From NCBI RefSeq assembly GCF_031582965.1, contig NZ_CP134049.1:2728001-2792000 (forward strand): DNA of 64,000 nt, given 5' to 3'. Source of the stretch: Bacillus sp. NEB1478. GTDB taxonomy: Bacteria; Bacillota; Bacilli; Bacillales; Fictibacillaceae. How positions within the stretch are numbered: the first letter of the stretch is position 1; every line of letters starts with the position of its first letter. Position numbers and translations under genes: made by a program. The notes under the pieces are model-generated. The model made no database searches, was not told where the DNA came from, and saw nothing but the letters and a program-made list of their open reading frames with translations. Shown piece after piece: positions 27,214 through 35,373 of this stretch.

Positions 27214-27807
27214 TTAATCATTTAATCCCTTTCCATCTAGAATTTGCTGTGTATATTTTTCAACCCTGGATTGTCGCGTTTTGGGTTGTTTCGCTTGAGA
27301 AAAGTAAAGAATATATGCTCTTTGCCGTCCCGGTGTCAATGCCTCAAAGGCAGTTTTCAAGTCTGGGGTTTCATCGAATTCATTTTGAAGCTCTACAGGA
27401 ATTACAAACTCTGTATTCTTTTTAAAATTCACTTCCAAGCCTGCTTTTTCAACTTCAATGGCTTCATAGATATAGTCTTTCAAGATGGTTTCCATTTCAA
27501 CTATTTCTTGAACGTTTGTGAACCGAATCTGGCGCGCTGATTGTACATTCTCTGTTTGTTGGATTAGTATCCCATTGGCATCCTTTAACAAGGCACCTTT
27601 ATGAAACAGAAGTGCGCAATATTCTTTAAACCCATGTATTAATACGATGTTTTTTTTCTCTAATGTGTAACAAGGATGCATCCACTTAAATTCTTCGGTC
27701 AGTTCACAGTCAAGAATGATATTTCTCAACTTCTCAAATTCTTCCTTCCACTTTTTAGCTTTACTTAAAAATTCATCAACCTTGGGATTCATTGTATGAT
27801 TTGTCAT
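27214..27807 (-). CDS. YdeI/OmpD-associated family protein (DUF1801 plus YdeI tail)
   Basis: A 197-residue protein. N-terminal DUF1801 fold (LTEEFKWMHPCYTLE near 35-50, ALLFHKGALLKD near 70-82). The C-terminus has the YdeI signature AFEALTPGRQRAYILYFSQAK followed by TRQSRVEKYTQQILDGKGLN. Known members are linked to bacteriocin or antimicrobial-peptide protection, but the mechanism is not settled. Single gene with own terminator. Confidence 0.85.
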   Translation of the reverse strand: MTNHTMNPKVDEFLSKAKKWKEEFEKLRNIILDCELTEEFKWMHPCYTLEKKNIVLIHGFKEYCALLFHKGALLKDANGILIQQTENVQSARQIRFTNVQEIVEMETILKDYIYEAIEVEKAGLEVNFKKNTEFVIPVELQNEFDETPDLKTAFEALTPGRQRAYILYFSQAKQPKTRQSRVEKYTQQILDGKGLND

Positions 27808-28043
27808 TCAGGTACACTCCTCTTTAATTTTCCGATCAGCTTACAGTCAAGCATGAACGTTCTCACATTCTCCACAATCGTGTTATCTAGCCCCAATACA
27901 AGGTTTGCCTCCTGCCCCTTTTTAAATACTGTAAATCATTGAAAAAACCTTCCATTCGAGCATAAATTCTAGTTTGCATCAAATGGAAGATCGTCAATTT
28001 GTCTGTATAAAAAGTTCTCCACTAAATTGGTAAGGCGATATTT

Positions 28044-28481
28044 TTATACCGAATGAGGTGATTGTTCCAGCATCTTTTCAAGCTCGCTGCACCATTTACC
28101 CCAGCCATACTTAGCGCCAGCTACTGCTTGATCATTTGAGATTCCTGTTTGATCAAGATGTAGGTTAACTTTTCCGTCCCCTAAATCCTTTAGTGTCCAG
28201 GTGACCGTGTGCGTCTCTCCTCCACTCGCCCAAGTATAGGACAAACGATTTGGTGCATCCACGATCAGCACTTCGCCGTCAATAATCCCATTCCACCATT
28301 CGGTAGGTTGAGTGCGAAACTGAAAATGGTGCCCTACGACGGCTTTAAAATCATTTTCCATCGCTTGACCGGTGTGGATGTTGCACACCCATTTGGCAAG
28401 CTTACTTGAATCGGTTAAAGCAGACCAAAGCTTCTCGATCGTTGTCTTATACTGAAAATCCAATGATAATGTTAAACTCAT
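28044..28481 (-). CDS. SRPBCC/AHSA1-family protein
   Basis: A 145-residue START-like fold. It starts with the typical FQYKTTIEKLWSALTDSSKLAKW, carries VIVDAP-like and SYTWASGGETHTVTWTLKD strands, and ends WGKWCSELEKML. The ATG overlaps the stop of the ArsR gene (ATGA), so expression is coupled. Such ArsR-SRPBCC pairs usually respond to small hydrophobic molecules; the ligand here is unknown. Confidence 0.85.
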   Translation of the reverse strand: MSLTLSLDFQYKTTIEKLWSALTDSSKLAKWVCNIHTGQAMENDFKAVVGHHFQFRTQPTEWWNGIIDGEVLIVDAPNRLSYTWASGGETHTVTWTLKDLGDGKVNLHLDQTGISNDQAVAGAKYGWGKWCSELEKMLEQSPHSV

Positions 28482-28807
28482 TCTTCTTCCTCCTCTAAAA
28501 ATTGGTTTAAGCGCACCATATTCGAACTCCAGAACCTACTGTAAAAAGCAACCCAATCATGAATTTCACTGAGTGGAGTGGCGTTTAACCTAAATAGTGT
28601 TTCTCTGCCGACTTTTCGGTCATATACCAATCCGGCCTCTTTAAGAATTTTCAAATGTTTAGAAACCGCTGTACGCCCCATTTGAAACTGTGTCGTTAAC
28701 TCATGTAGAGGGATTTCCTCTGCCTCTGATAACAGTTGGATCAGTTGACGCCGGGTTGGATCTGCAATCGCGTTAAACACATCCCGCAACTGGTCGTTCT
28801 CGCTCAT
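28478..28807 (-). CDS. ArsR-family (SdpR-like) repressor
   Basis: A 109-residue protein: DVFNAIADPTRRQLIQLLSE, then HTH TTQFQMGRTAVSKHLKILKE and the wing RKVGRETLFRLN. No metal-binding CxC is visible, so not an arsenic sensor. It is the middle gene of the DoxX-ArsR-SRPBCC operon. Probable operators, two GACAC/GTGTC dyads, lie at the operon promoter, suggesting self-repression. Confidence 0.9.
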   Translation of the reverse strand: MSENDQLRDVFNAIADPTRRQLIQLLSEAEEIPLHELTTQFQMGRTAVSKHLKILKEAGLVYDRKVGRETLFRLNATPLSEIHDWVAFYSRFWSSNMVRLNQFLEEEEE

Positions 28808-28885
28808 TGCATCCCCTCCAAAATATTATTTGCTGTAATAGATATCGATTGGTAGTAAGAAGGGATCTCTGGATTTCATCACCTC

Positions 28886-29308
28886 TTAAAGCATTCTGCT
28901 CTTCGGACGTAAAGCCCAGGAGGCAATGTTTAGTGCAGCATATGAAAGCGGAAGGATAAGGTTAAACCCGTAATCACCATAATCGTTAGCAAACGCATGA
29001 GATAAAGCTGCTCCAGTCATTAAAAAGAAGATACCAGCGTGAACCCATTCTTTAAGCCGTGGAAAACCCGGCACGACGAGAGCGATGGATCCAAGTACTT
29101 TCCAAATCCCGAGAATAGTCAAGATGTATAATGGGTAACCAAGATTCGTCACAAGCTCGACGTTGCCGCCATATTGCATTAGTTGCCCAATACCACTTAA
29201 CATAACAGCTGCTGAGAGCAGTAATGTGACTGACCAATAAGCAATCATTTTTCCTCGGGGCATTAAGTCTGCTTTCACGGTTGTTTCCGCACCGATCATC
29301 TTACTCAT
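28886..29308 (-). CDS. DoxX-family membrane protein
   Basis: A 140-residue protein with four hydrophobic helices, GAGGAGG ribosome site. The DoxX-like sequence runs LSGIGQLMQYGG, LGIWKVLGSIALVVPGFPRLKEW, then AALSHAFANDYGD. First gene of the operon with ArsR and SRPBCC. The family is poorly characterised and often linked to oxidative or small-molecule stress. Confidence 0.85.
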   Translation of the reverse strand: MSKMIGAETTVKADLMPRGKMIAYWSVTLLLSAAVMLSGIGQLMQYGGNVELVTNLGYPLYILTILGIWKVLGSIALVVPGFPRLKEWVHAGIFFLMTGAALSHAFANDYGDYGFNLILPLSYAALNIASWALRPKSRML

Positions 29309-29392
29309 TTGTTTCCCTCCTCATAATGTTTCAAGTGAAACTTATTCAGGTTTCAAACAGTTTAACAATTACCAATTTCTAATTTCCAACTG

Positions 29393-29444
29393 GACACTAT
29401 TTGGTGTCACTTTTATAATATGACACCATTCAGTGTTCTGTCAA
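29393..29444 (-). promoter_or_regulatory. promoter and twin operator of the DoxX-ArsR-SRPBCC operon
   Basis: On the minus strand TTGACA (29444-29439), 18 bases, TATTAT (29420-29415). One dyad GACACTGAATGGTGTC-like (29422-29438) fills the spacer and another, GACACTATTTGGTGTC (29393-29408), lies just past the start. Placement fits repression by the operon's own ArsR protein. Confidence 0.75.
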
Positions 29445-29490
29445 TAATTTCTTTTTAATCCTGATGAAAACGATTGTCACCTGATTAAAT

Positions 29491-29522
29491 AAAGCCTCCG
29501 CACCTCGATGCGGAAGCTTTTT
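29491..29522. terminator. bidirectional hairpin
   Basis: AAAGCCTCCGCA / TGCGGAAGCTTT around CCTCGA, T-rich on both sides. It insulates the operon promoter from the isochorismatase gene. Confidence 0.7.
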
Positions 29523-29604
29523 GATAGTAACTCGGTTTTCTTGAGAATCACGAGTGCTTAATGAATCTACTAAAAAATCGACATCACCGGTAATAAAAAT
29601 CTTT

Positions 29605-29650
29605 CAATAAAAAGGTACATTCCTCCTTCAAGAAGAAATGCACCAGGTGT
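29605..29650 (-). repeat. dispersed terminator hairpin, copy 4
   Basis: A-run, GGTACATTCCTCC, loop, AGAAATGCACC; immediately downstream of the isochorismatase stop on the minus strand. Confidence 0.75.
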
Positions 29651-29672
29651 TCATCCATGTTTTTAGTTTTTT

Positions 29673-30233
29673 TTACTTATATTCTAAATGCTTGTGTTCA
29701 AAAACGTTTTCATCTGAATTTCTTACCATGATAAAGTGATTGATGTTGTCGAGTCCGTGTAAGTTGCAATTATGATGAGAAATAATTTGCTCGGCATTTA
29801 AAACTTTATTATCCGTTGTGGAATGACCGTCCTCGACCAAGGTTACATCAATACCAAGAGTTGTTGCTGCCCTTGCTGTTGTATCTATACAATATTCAGT
29901 TTTCATTCCCACCATTACGACATGGTTAATGTTCAATTCTGTTAATTTTGAATGAAGATCGGTAGAAAAGAAGGCATTTGTTGCTTTCTTTTTAAGCACT
30001 GTTTCATCAGATGCTGGTAAAAGGGATGGATGAATTTCATGCTGTTCTGGGTCATCTTTTCCAACATCTAAATCTTGAATATAAAGAACAGGGATATTCT
30101 GTTCTCTTGCTCGATCAATTACATTTTTCATGACTTTGAGTACTTGTTCCTTCTTAAATACGGGTCCAATCGAGGGACCTTCAACGATACCGACTTGGGC
30201 ATCTATGACAAGCAAGGCTGTTTGAGATAACAT
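29673..30233 (-). CDS. isochorismatase-family cysteine hydrolase
   Basis: A 186-residue protein with GAGGAGG ribosome site. Catalytic triad regions visible: LLVIDAQVG with D11, KKATNAFFSTDL with its Lys near 88, and VGMKTEYCIDTTARAA with the nucleophilic Cys near 118. The family hydrolyses amides or vinyl ethers such as nicotinamide, biuret or isochorismate; which one cannot be told. Single gene. Confidence 0.87.
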   Translation of the reverse strand: MLSQTALLVIDAQVGIVEGPSIGPVFKKEQVLKVMKNVIDRAREQNIPVLYIQDLDVGKDDPEQHEIHPSLLPASDETVLKKKATNAFFSTDLHSKLTELNINHVVMVGMKTEYCIDTTARAATTLGIDVTLVEDGHSTTDNKVLNAEQIISHHNCNLHGLDNINHFIMVRNSDENVFEHKHLEYK

Positions 30234-30606
30234 CCAATTATCCTCCTCATTTTTACAAGAACAAAGATGTCAGGATCACGTCCAATACCCACTCAAACTT
30301 TGAACTTATTAATCAAATAAAAAAGCTCTTTTCTAAAAGATTGTTGCTACAGAGAGATTTTTAAAAGTTCTTCATTGAATAGTTAATTGGAGTGGAAGGG
30401 TAAGACTCCTCGAAAATGAAAAATCGCATTTTCTTCGTGCGATGTAACGCTGTCGAAGCTTTCCTTGTCCTGCGGGACGAGTGGGACAGGTGAGACACTT
30501 AAAAGTGAAACGTACGAATGTGGCTCACCGTTCGCCCCGCGGAAAGCGAGCCACTGCAACGGAAATTAACCTCTTTCAAAAGCAACAAAGTTTACGAAAA
30601 CAGCCA
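30234..30606. other. intergenic region dominated by a Bacillaceae-type repeat
   Basis: No gene. Apart from the repeat at 30386-30575, a weak AAAAGCTCTTTTCTAAAAGATT at about 30320 may be an eroded terminator. Confidence 0.5.
30386..30575 (+). repeat. GGTGAGAC...GGCTCACCG...GAAAGCGAGC intergenic element
   Basis: Opens GGAGTGGAAGGGTAAGACTC, continues CAGGTGAGACACTT, GTGGCTCACCG, CCCCGCGGAAAGCGAGCC and ends CTGCAACGGAAATTAAC. Internal complementary parts (GGTGAGAC/GGCTCACC and TGCGGGACGAG/CGCCCCGCG) allow a branched fold. I recognise this wording as a repeat frequent between genes of Bacillus-type genomes; its function is unsettled. This copy has an AT-rich insert in the left half. Confidence 0.7.
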
Positions 30607-30638
30607 ATAAAAAAGACTATCGAAGTTCGATAGTCTCA
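30607..30638 (-). terminator. terminator of the 21-residue ORF transcript
   Basis: AAAAGACTATCGAA / TTCGATAGTCTC stem with a T run on the minus strand, 26 nt past the small ORF stop. Confidence 0.85.
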
Positions 30639-30663
30639 CTAATAACCAAAAGAGTGTAAAAGG

Positions 30664-30729
30664 TTAAAAATATTCATAGTGAGGTTTTATATCGGACATT
30701 GTTCTTGTATGAAGTTTAAATGTACACAT
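30664..30729 (-). CDS. 21-residue small ORF in its own short transcription unit
   Basis: ATG at 30729, with GAAGGGGG eight bases ahead, encodes MCTFKLHTRTMSDIKPHYEYF. It has a near-consensus promoter upstream (30769-30796) and a strong terminator downstream, giving a transcript of about 155 nt. The peptide has no membrane helix. It may be a real micro-protein or the marker of a small regulatory RNA. Not recognised. Confidence 0.5.
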   Translation of the reverse strand: MCTFKLHTRTMSDIKPHYEYF

Positions 30730-30768
30730 GATAAAAACCCCCTTCATTATTTATTTCCTAACAATTCC

Positions 30769-30796
30769 ATTATACAAGTAAGGATGATTTTGGCAA
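30769..30796 (-). promoter_or_regulatory. sigma-A-type promoter of the small-ORF transcript
   Basis: TTGCCA (30796-30791), 16-base spacer, TATAAT (30774-30769) on the minus strand. Confidence 0.7.
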
Positions 30797-30815
30797 TTCT
30801 TTTTTTGCAATTTTC

Positions 30816-31253
30816 TTACTTTAAGTTAAAAATGCCCTTTCCAGATGCCATGCTTATTGGCAGTGATGAATGGAAATGAGTGATGATCCAAGATTCATTT
30901 TCTTTTTTTATACCGAATGTAAATCTATTTGTCATCTGACGCAGTTTCTCCCCTGATTGGTTATGGGCAGCAAATGTAACAGCACAATGAACGAAAGCAA
31001 GGTCTGCATTTTCTTCAATAACTACATCATTAAACTCAGTCTTAAGTAGAACCCCTTCCTCACGTAAACCGTTAAACCAATCTTTCACGATTTCTCTCCA
31101 TTGAGCAATACCCGTACACTCCCAATCTTCCCAGCAATCATAAATATGAATGTTAGGCGAGAAGGAAGATACTAATCTCTCAACATCTTTCTCATAAATA
31201 GCAGCTTTATAATTTTCCAGAACGTCCTGCACTTTACTCAAAACAACCGGCAT
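30816..31253 (-). CDS. SnoaL/NTF2-like protein
   Basis: 145 residues from the ATG at 31253 (AAAGGAG upstream; a longer frame to 31373 lacks a site). Helices then curved sheet typical of the fold: VQDVLENYKAAIYEKDVERL, IHIYDCWEDWECTGIAQWREI, FVHCAVTF and GIKKENESWIITHFHSS. Family members range from polyketide cyclases to steroid isomerases; many are of unknown role. Single gene. Confidence 0.8.
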   Translation of the reverse strand: MPVVLSKVQDVLENYKAAIYEKDVERLVSSFSPNIHIYDCWEDWECTGIAQWREIVKDWFNGLREEGVLLKTEFNDVVIEENADLAFVHCAVTFAAHNQSGEKLRQMTNRFTFGIKKENESWIITHFHSSLPISMASGKGIFNLK

Positions 31254-31369
31254 GAATAACAGCTCCTTTTTTAATACTAAATTTGTATTCTGCTTGTTAG
31301 GAGCAATTACCTTTTTATCATAAGAAAAAGAGAAGCAGATGAACTGTTTCTCTTTGAACACATATAAGA

Positions 31370-32470
31370 TCAATTTACTGGATCAGTTTCTTTTTCTCTT
31401 CTTAATTTCCATAAGCGATACGTATGCTGCACGATCACCTTTAGAACGGCGTAAAAAGGAACTGCTAATATTAGCCCTAACACACCACCAAGACTTCCTG
31501 ATACTAAGAGAATAGAGATAATCGTTAATGGATGAATCTCCAAAGATCTTCCCATGACTTGCGGGGAGATAATATGATTATCGATTTGCTGCGCGATCAC
31601 CATGATAATCAGCACTTTGACTAACATGAACGGTGATGTGATTGCAGCTACGATCAGTGCAGGTATGATAGCAATAATTGGTCCCAAGAAAGGGATAACG
31701 TTTGTAAACATACCGATCAGAGCCAAAATCAAAGAATAATCAAGACCGATGATTAAGTAGCCAATGAACAACAAGACCCCTACACAAACACTAACGATAA
31801 TTTGGCCTTGAATATATGAACTAAGAGCACCATCCAGATCCCGAAGAATTTTGATGCCATTTTTCCTCTGCACTACCGGAAGCAGTCTTAACACAAACTG
31901 CGGAGCTTTTTCACCTTCTTTAAGCATATAAAAAAGGATAAACGGAACGGTAACTAATACCGTAATAATACTTGTTATCACACCAATTAACCCTGTGATA
32001 TTCCTTCCAAAATTGGATAAGCTCGTTGAAAGATAATTCGTTACCTTATCTGATATTTCAGCTGTATTAAAATCTTCGTTCTTTTGAAATCGATTGACCC
32101 ATTTATTTTTCTGGATCTCTTCCAATTTAGAACGCGCTGAATCTACTAAATCTGGTGTATTCGTCACAAGGTTATTCACTTGCTTCTGCAGGATAGGTCC
32201 GACCCCATAAATAAGTGCCGTTATCACAACTGCTGCTACAAGATAAATTAATAAAATGGATAATACCCGGGGCTGGTTCTTGGATTCTAAGTAGTTTACT
32301 AAAGGACGAAATAAATAATATAAAACGCCAGCTACTAAAAACGGAAAAAAAAGTGTTTTTACGAGAATAAATATAGGATGAAAAATAAAATCGATCTTTA
32401 TCCCAACATAGATAATGAGAAATGCTAATAATAGGCCGTATCCGAACCGAAATGCTTTTGACTGCGGCAT
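31370..32470 (-). CDS. AI-2E/UPF0118-family permease
   Basis: A 366-residue protein with about eight membrane helices. Conserved family stretches: LLVTVPFILFYMLKEGEK-like near 180-195, LDGALSSYIQGQIIVSVCVG near 210-230, GMFTNVIPFLGPIIAIIPA near 255-273 and HPLTIISILLVSGSLGGVLG near 313-332. Members export varied solutes (AI-2, auxin-like compounds, or Na+/H+ exchange); the substrate is not predictable. It is separated from the SnoaL gene by about 115 nt and may be cotranscribed with it. Confidence 0.88.
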   Translation of the reverse strand: MPQSKAFRFGYGLLLAFLIIYVGIKIDFIFHPIFILVKTLFFPFLVAGVLYYLFRPLVNYLESKNQPRVLSILLIYLVAAVVITALIYGVGPILQKQVNNLVTNTPDLVDSARSKLEEIQKNKWVNRFQKNEDFNTAEISDKVTNYLSTSLSNFGRNITGLIGVITSIITVLVTVPFILFYMLKEGEKAPQFVLRLLPVVQRKNGIKILRDLDGALSSYIQGQIIVSVCVGVLLFIGYLIIGLDYSLILALIGMFTNVIPFLGPIIAIIPALIVAAITSPFMLVKVLIIMVIAQQIDNHIISPQVMGRSLEIHPLTIISILLVSGSLGGVLGLILAVPFYAVLKVIVQHTYRLWKLRREKETDPVN

Positions 32471-32624
32471 AACATCACCTCTTTTTGTATAAATTAAAAT
32501 GCCATTTTCTCCCCAGAGATTAGTCTATTATTCCCTAAAGGGAAAAAATTATACCTAGAATAGTATTTTCATAGTTTTTATGGATGAAGGATAGGTGGCG
32601 TAATTTGTCGATTTATGTCGGTTC

Positions 32625-32715
32625 GTGCTTAAATCGAATTTAACGTGGAATTATTAAAATTAATGTGGGATTATTCGTATTTACCGAGGAATTATGAAGG
32701 ATTACCGTGGATATA
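32625..32715 (+). repeat. GTGGAATTATT tandem repeat (copy C, degenerate)
   Basis: Units TTAACGTGGAATTATT, TTAATGTGGGATTATT, TTTACCGAGGAATTATG and TTACCGTGGATATATGG spaced 20-22 nt. It lies between the AI-2E start region and the APH stop. Confidence 0.6.
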
Positions 32716-32848
32716 TGGAACTGTATGCTCTTATGAACTAGGTTCGAGGTACATTTTAAAGGAAAAGAAGATGGTTTTAACCACCTTCCCCTTTTTTAAA
32801 ATTTATTTCGGATCATTTTATGCTAGTTTGTCCTTTTATCGGATCAAT

Positions 32849-33778
32849 TTAAATCGTTTTCCAGAATTCTTCATTATTTAAATTGTCCACACACCATTGA
32901 TAATGACCGTCGCTGCAATCTTCTGCATAAAAGTTCGCTGTAATCATACTGTATACCAGCACATAGAGATAAAGCCTGCTTTTTACGTTCTCACCTAAAG
33001 TGTTGAGGATCATGTTCAAATATCTCTCTCGAATATTTGCATTTAGCACATCGTACATATCAAAGCACACCCATCCAATGGCAACATCGAATAAGTAATC
33101 TCCATACATCGTCATGATACCAAAATCGATTAAACCGCTAACTCTATCCTTGTCCATAAGGAGATTTCCGGGATAAAAATCACCGTGAATAATGGAATAC
33201 TCCCCTTTGTATCCTGCGGATAAAATTTGAAGGATTGATTTTAATTTCCCTTCGTAGTTCACTACATCCTTATTAAAATGGCTTTCTAGTCCGATCTGCT
33301 TTTTCACCACCATTTCTTTGAGCAGATCAAACCAATTATTTATTTTAGATTGCGGAATTCCGAAATGATCAAACAAGCAATACCCTTCTAAATCTTTTTT
33401 CAGAGTAATGGATTTCATTTCAATATTTGCATTTAGATAAATGCTCATTATTTCTTCTAATTTCGCACTGTTCATCTGTGGCAATTGACTTTGCAAGGGT
33501 GTGCCTTTTATTCTTTTTTCAAACGTTATTAAACTTCCCTTTTCCTCATTGATCTCGTATATATTAGGTAACTCGTAGCTCAAACCATTTCGTTCTATTG
33601 ATTGATAAAAGCTTTTAAGTACTTTTTGCTTATGAACATCTGATAGGTGATTATACAACTTCAGCACTTTATCACTATCACAGGCATAGACTTCGGCTTC
33701 CATCCCGGCTCCCAAAAAATCAGATTGAGATATTTGGTATCGATCGAAAATCCATGTTTTATTTTGAATCGCAGGCAT
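32849..33778 (-). CDS. aminoglycoside-phosphotransferase-family kinase
   Basis: 309 residues from the ATG at 33778, behind GGGGTG. Features: glycine loop FLGAGMEAEVYACDSDKVLKL near 18-38, catalytic loop IHGDFYPGNLLMD near 208-220 and the metal-binding IDFG near 227-230. Protein-kinase-like fold of the APH/choline-kinase type. A true drug target is uncertain; small-molecule kinase of unknown substrate is the safe call. Single gene. Confidence 0.82.
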   Translation of the reverse strand: MPAIQNKTWIFDRYQISQSDFLGAGMEAEVYACDSDKVLKLYNHLSDVHKQKVLKSFYQSIERNGLSYELPNIYEINEEKGSLITFEKRIKGTPLQSQLPQMNSAKLEEIMSIYLNANIEMKSITLKKDLEGYCLFDHFGIPQSKINNWFDLLKEMVVKKQIGLESHFNKDVVNYEGKLKSILQILSAGYKGEYSIIHGDFYPGNLLMDKDRVSGLIDFGIMTMYGDYLFDVAIGWVCFDMYDVLNANIRERYLNMILNTLGENVKSRLYLYVLVYSMITANFYAEDCSDGHYQWCVDNLNNEEFWKTI

Positions 33779-33981
33779 TCTATCACCCCATCTATTTAAA
33801 ATAAGCGTCAAGTTCCTATTTCTAGTTAGGTCTCTCTATCCCTGCCTTAATTTACGTTCTAGTAACACTGGCCGCAGTTCCACTCAATAAGATCTTCAAA
33901 AACAAATTCGTTCCTGTATAGATGGTTAAAATTTCTAATCATTGATTCTGTAATTGTGGGAATAATCAATCATGAAACAAG

Positions 33982-34009
33982 AAAAGAACCCATTTTATGA
34001 GTTCTTTTG
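33982..34009 (-). terminator. terminator of the 168-residue gene
   Basis: AAAAGAACCCAT / ATGAGTTCTTTT stem, T-rich on the minus strand. Confidence 0.8.
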
Positions 34010-34037
34010 TAGAATCTTCTTCCACTAAAGCTCTAAT

Positions 34038-34544
34038 TTAGTTTTCTAAATTCCACGATTCTAAATTATATTTTTTGGTAACCAGAAACCCAAAATACTT
34101 ATATTTAACAGTCATACTTTTGATGGGTTCCTTATAAGACTCCACTTTAATTCCATAATAAATGGGTGTATTTTCTTTTCTATTAATAGCATCAGTAATT
34201 TCTTTTTTGTTTAACTTTGGAATAATGGGTGCTGAGTCAACTTTCATAAACTTAATCATTGGATTATCAATACCACTTTGTAATAAATGTCCAGTATCAT
34301 AACTAATCCCTAGTGCCAATTCTTTAGGTTGTTTACTATGATTTAAAGTAACTTCTTTTATTGTTATCCTCTTAAGACCTATGTTATGAATTTGAAAAAT
34401 TACTGTCTTTTTTCCATCTTCTTTCGTGCTAGTAGAAACCCCATCAATGCGAATAGGGTTACTTAATTGAACAAATGATAAAAAAACAGCACCTATAATT
34501 AATAGAATCAATGAAATTACGATTAATTTTGATTTTATTTTCAA
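34038..34544 (-). CDS. hypothetical membrane-anchored protein
   Basis: A 168-residue protein, TTG start. One N-terminal helix (about 7-26) then an outside beta-rich domain, IRIDGVSTSTKEDGKKTVIF, QIHNIGLKRITIKEVTLNHS, resembling immunoglobulin-like or LEA-like folds. Similar layout to many Bacillus proteins of unknown role. Confidence 0.6.
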   Translation of the reverse strand: MKIKSKLIVISLILLIIGAVFLSFVQLSNPIRIDGVSTSTKEDGKKTVIFQIHNIGLKRITIKEVTLNHSKQPKELALGISYDTGHLLQSGIDNPMIKFMKVDSAPIIPKLNKKEITDAINRKENTPIYYGIKVESYKEPIKSMTVKYKYFGFLVTKKYNLESWNLEN

Positions 34545-34855
34545 CCTCTCATCCCCATTTTATAACGCTCATTTAATTACTAATATATTCCATCAGCCCT
34601 TTTTGAATGCCTCTATTTTCTTATGTAATTAAGCTGATCTTTCGTACAATTATCAAAAATCCACAACGGTCTTTAACAGCCTTATTGGTAACGATTATGA
34701 GCCTATCTTATTTCCTCCAGCATCTCAGGTAAGTTGCAGTTTGAACAGCTGCTAAACCAGGTTAACATTCCTAAATAGTATTTAAGAGACATTTTGGATA
34801 AAATTTTTTGGAATACAAATACTATGATTACTAATCAAATTATTCGGGGGTTTGT
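34545..34855. other. no gene seen
   Basis: AT-rich divergent region between a minus-strand and a plus-strand gene. No repeat or clear regulatory site beyond the GGGGG ribosome site at its right end. Confidence 0.4.
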
Positions 34856-34999
34856 ATGCGTTCTGAAACTGGATTTGCCGCATTAATTTTCTTTGCTATC
34901 ATTGGCCTTGTTTCGTCTTTTATTTTTAGCACCGTTCTTATTTCCAAAACAAATAAGCTTATAGAAGCGACAAAAAAAGAAGAATCTAATAAATCGTGA
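34856..34999 (+). CDS. 47-residue single-helix membrane protein
   Basis: ATG at 34856 with GGGGG five bases ahead. One helix (ALIFFAIIGLVSSFIFSTVL) followed by a basic, helical cytoplasmic tail KTNKLIEATKKEESNKS. The layout resembles the 49-residue protein at 40220. Function unknown. Confidence 0.6.
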   Translation: MRSETGFAALIFFAIIGLVSSFIFSTVLISKTNKLIEATKKEESNKS

Positions 35000-35122
35000 C
35001 AAGCTCCACACGATAAAAAAATATCAATTTTTCTTTGAAGATGCTCGAGATTAAAGGTATTTGTCCTTTTATTTACACAAATCCAAGTTCTTTTCATTAA
35101 TTTAGAATAGGTTACGTAATAT

Positions 35123-35151
35123 TTGTCCATAGTGTTTATACTGCTTAGAAT
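35123..35151 (+). promoter_or_regulatory. probable promoter of the 43-residue gene
   Basis: TTGTCC (35123-35128), 17-base spacer, TAGAAT (35146-35151), about 35 nt before the ATG. Confidence 0.5.
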
Positions 35152-35185
35152 TGCAGGAAAACTCAAAGATACTTAGGAGAACCTT

Positions 35186-35317
35186 ATGACTAAAGAAAAA
35201 AAGTCCTTAATTTCGGAAGAATTTTTAACAGAGCTAGCTGAGGAAATTAATAATCAATACGGTTTTCCTGATCAACTGTCTCAACAGGATATTGTTGATG
35301 ATGAAGAAAACGATTAA
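35186..35317 (+). CDS. 43-residue acidic protein
   Basis: ATG at 35186 preceded by AGGAGAACCTT. It begins MTKEKKSLISEEFLTELAEE, has a middle NNQYGFPDQLSQ and a very acidic end DIVDDEEND. No cysteine and no membrane helix. Its own promoter and a strong terminator frame it. No family recognised; a regulatory or leader-type peptide is possible. Confidence 0.6.
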   Translation: MTKEKKSLISEEFLTELAEEINNQYGFPDQLSQQDIVDDEEND

Positions 35318-35325
35318 GTAACACG

Positions 35326-35367
35326 AAAGAGGCTGACCAGGATAAAACCGGCAGCCTCTATTTTTTT
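35326..35367 (+). terminator. terminator of the 43-residue gene
   Basis: AGAGGCTG / CAGCCTCT with an inner CCGG and a seven-T tail. Confidence 0.85.
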
Positions 35368-35373
35368 ACTAAA

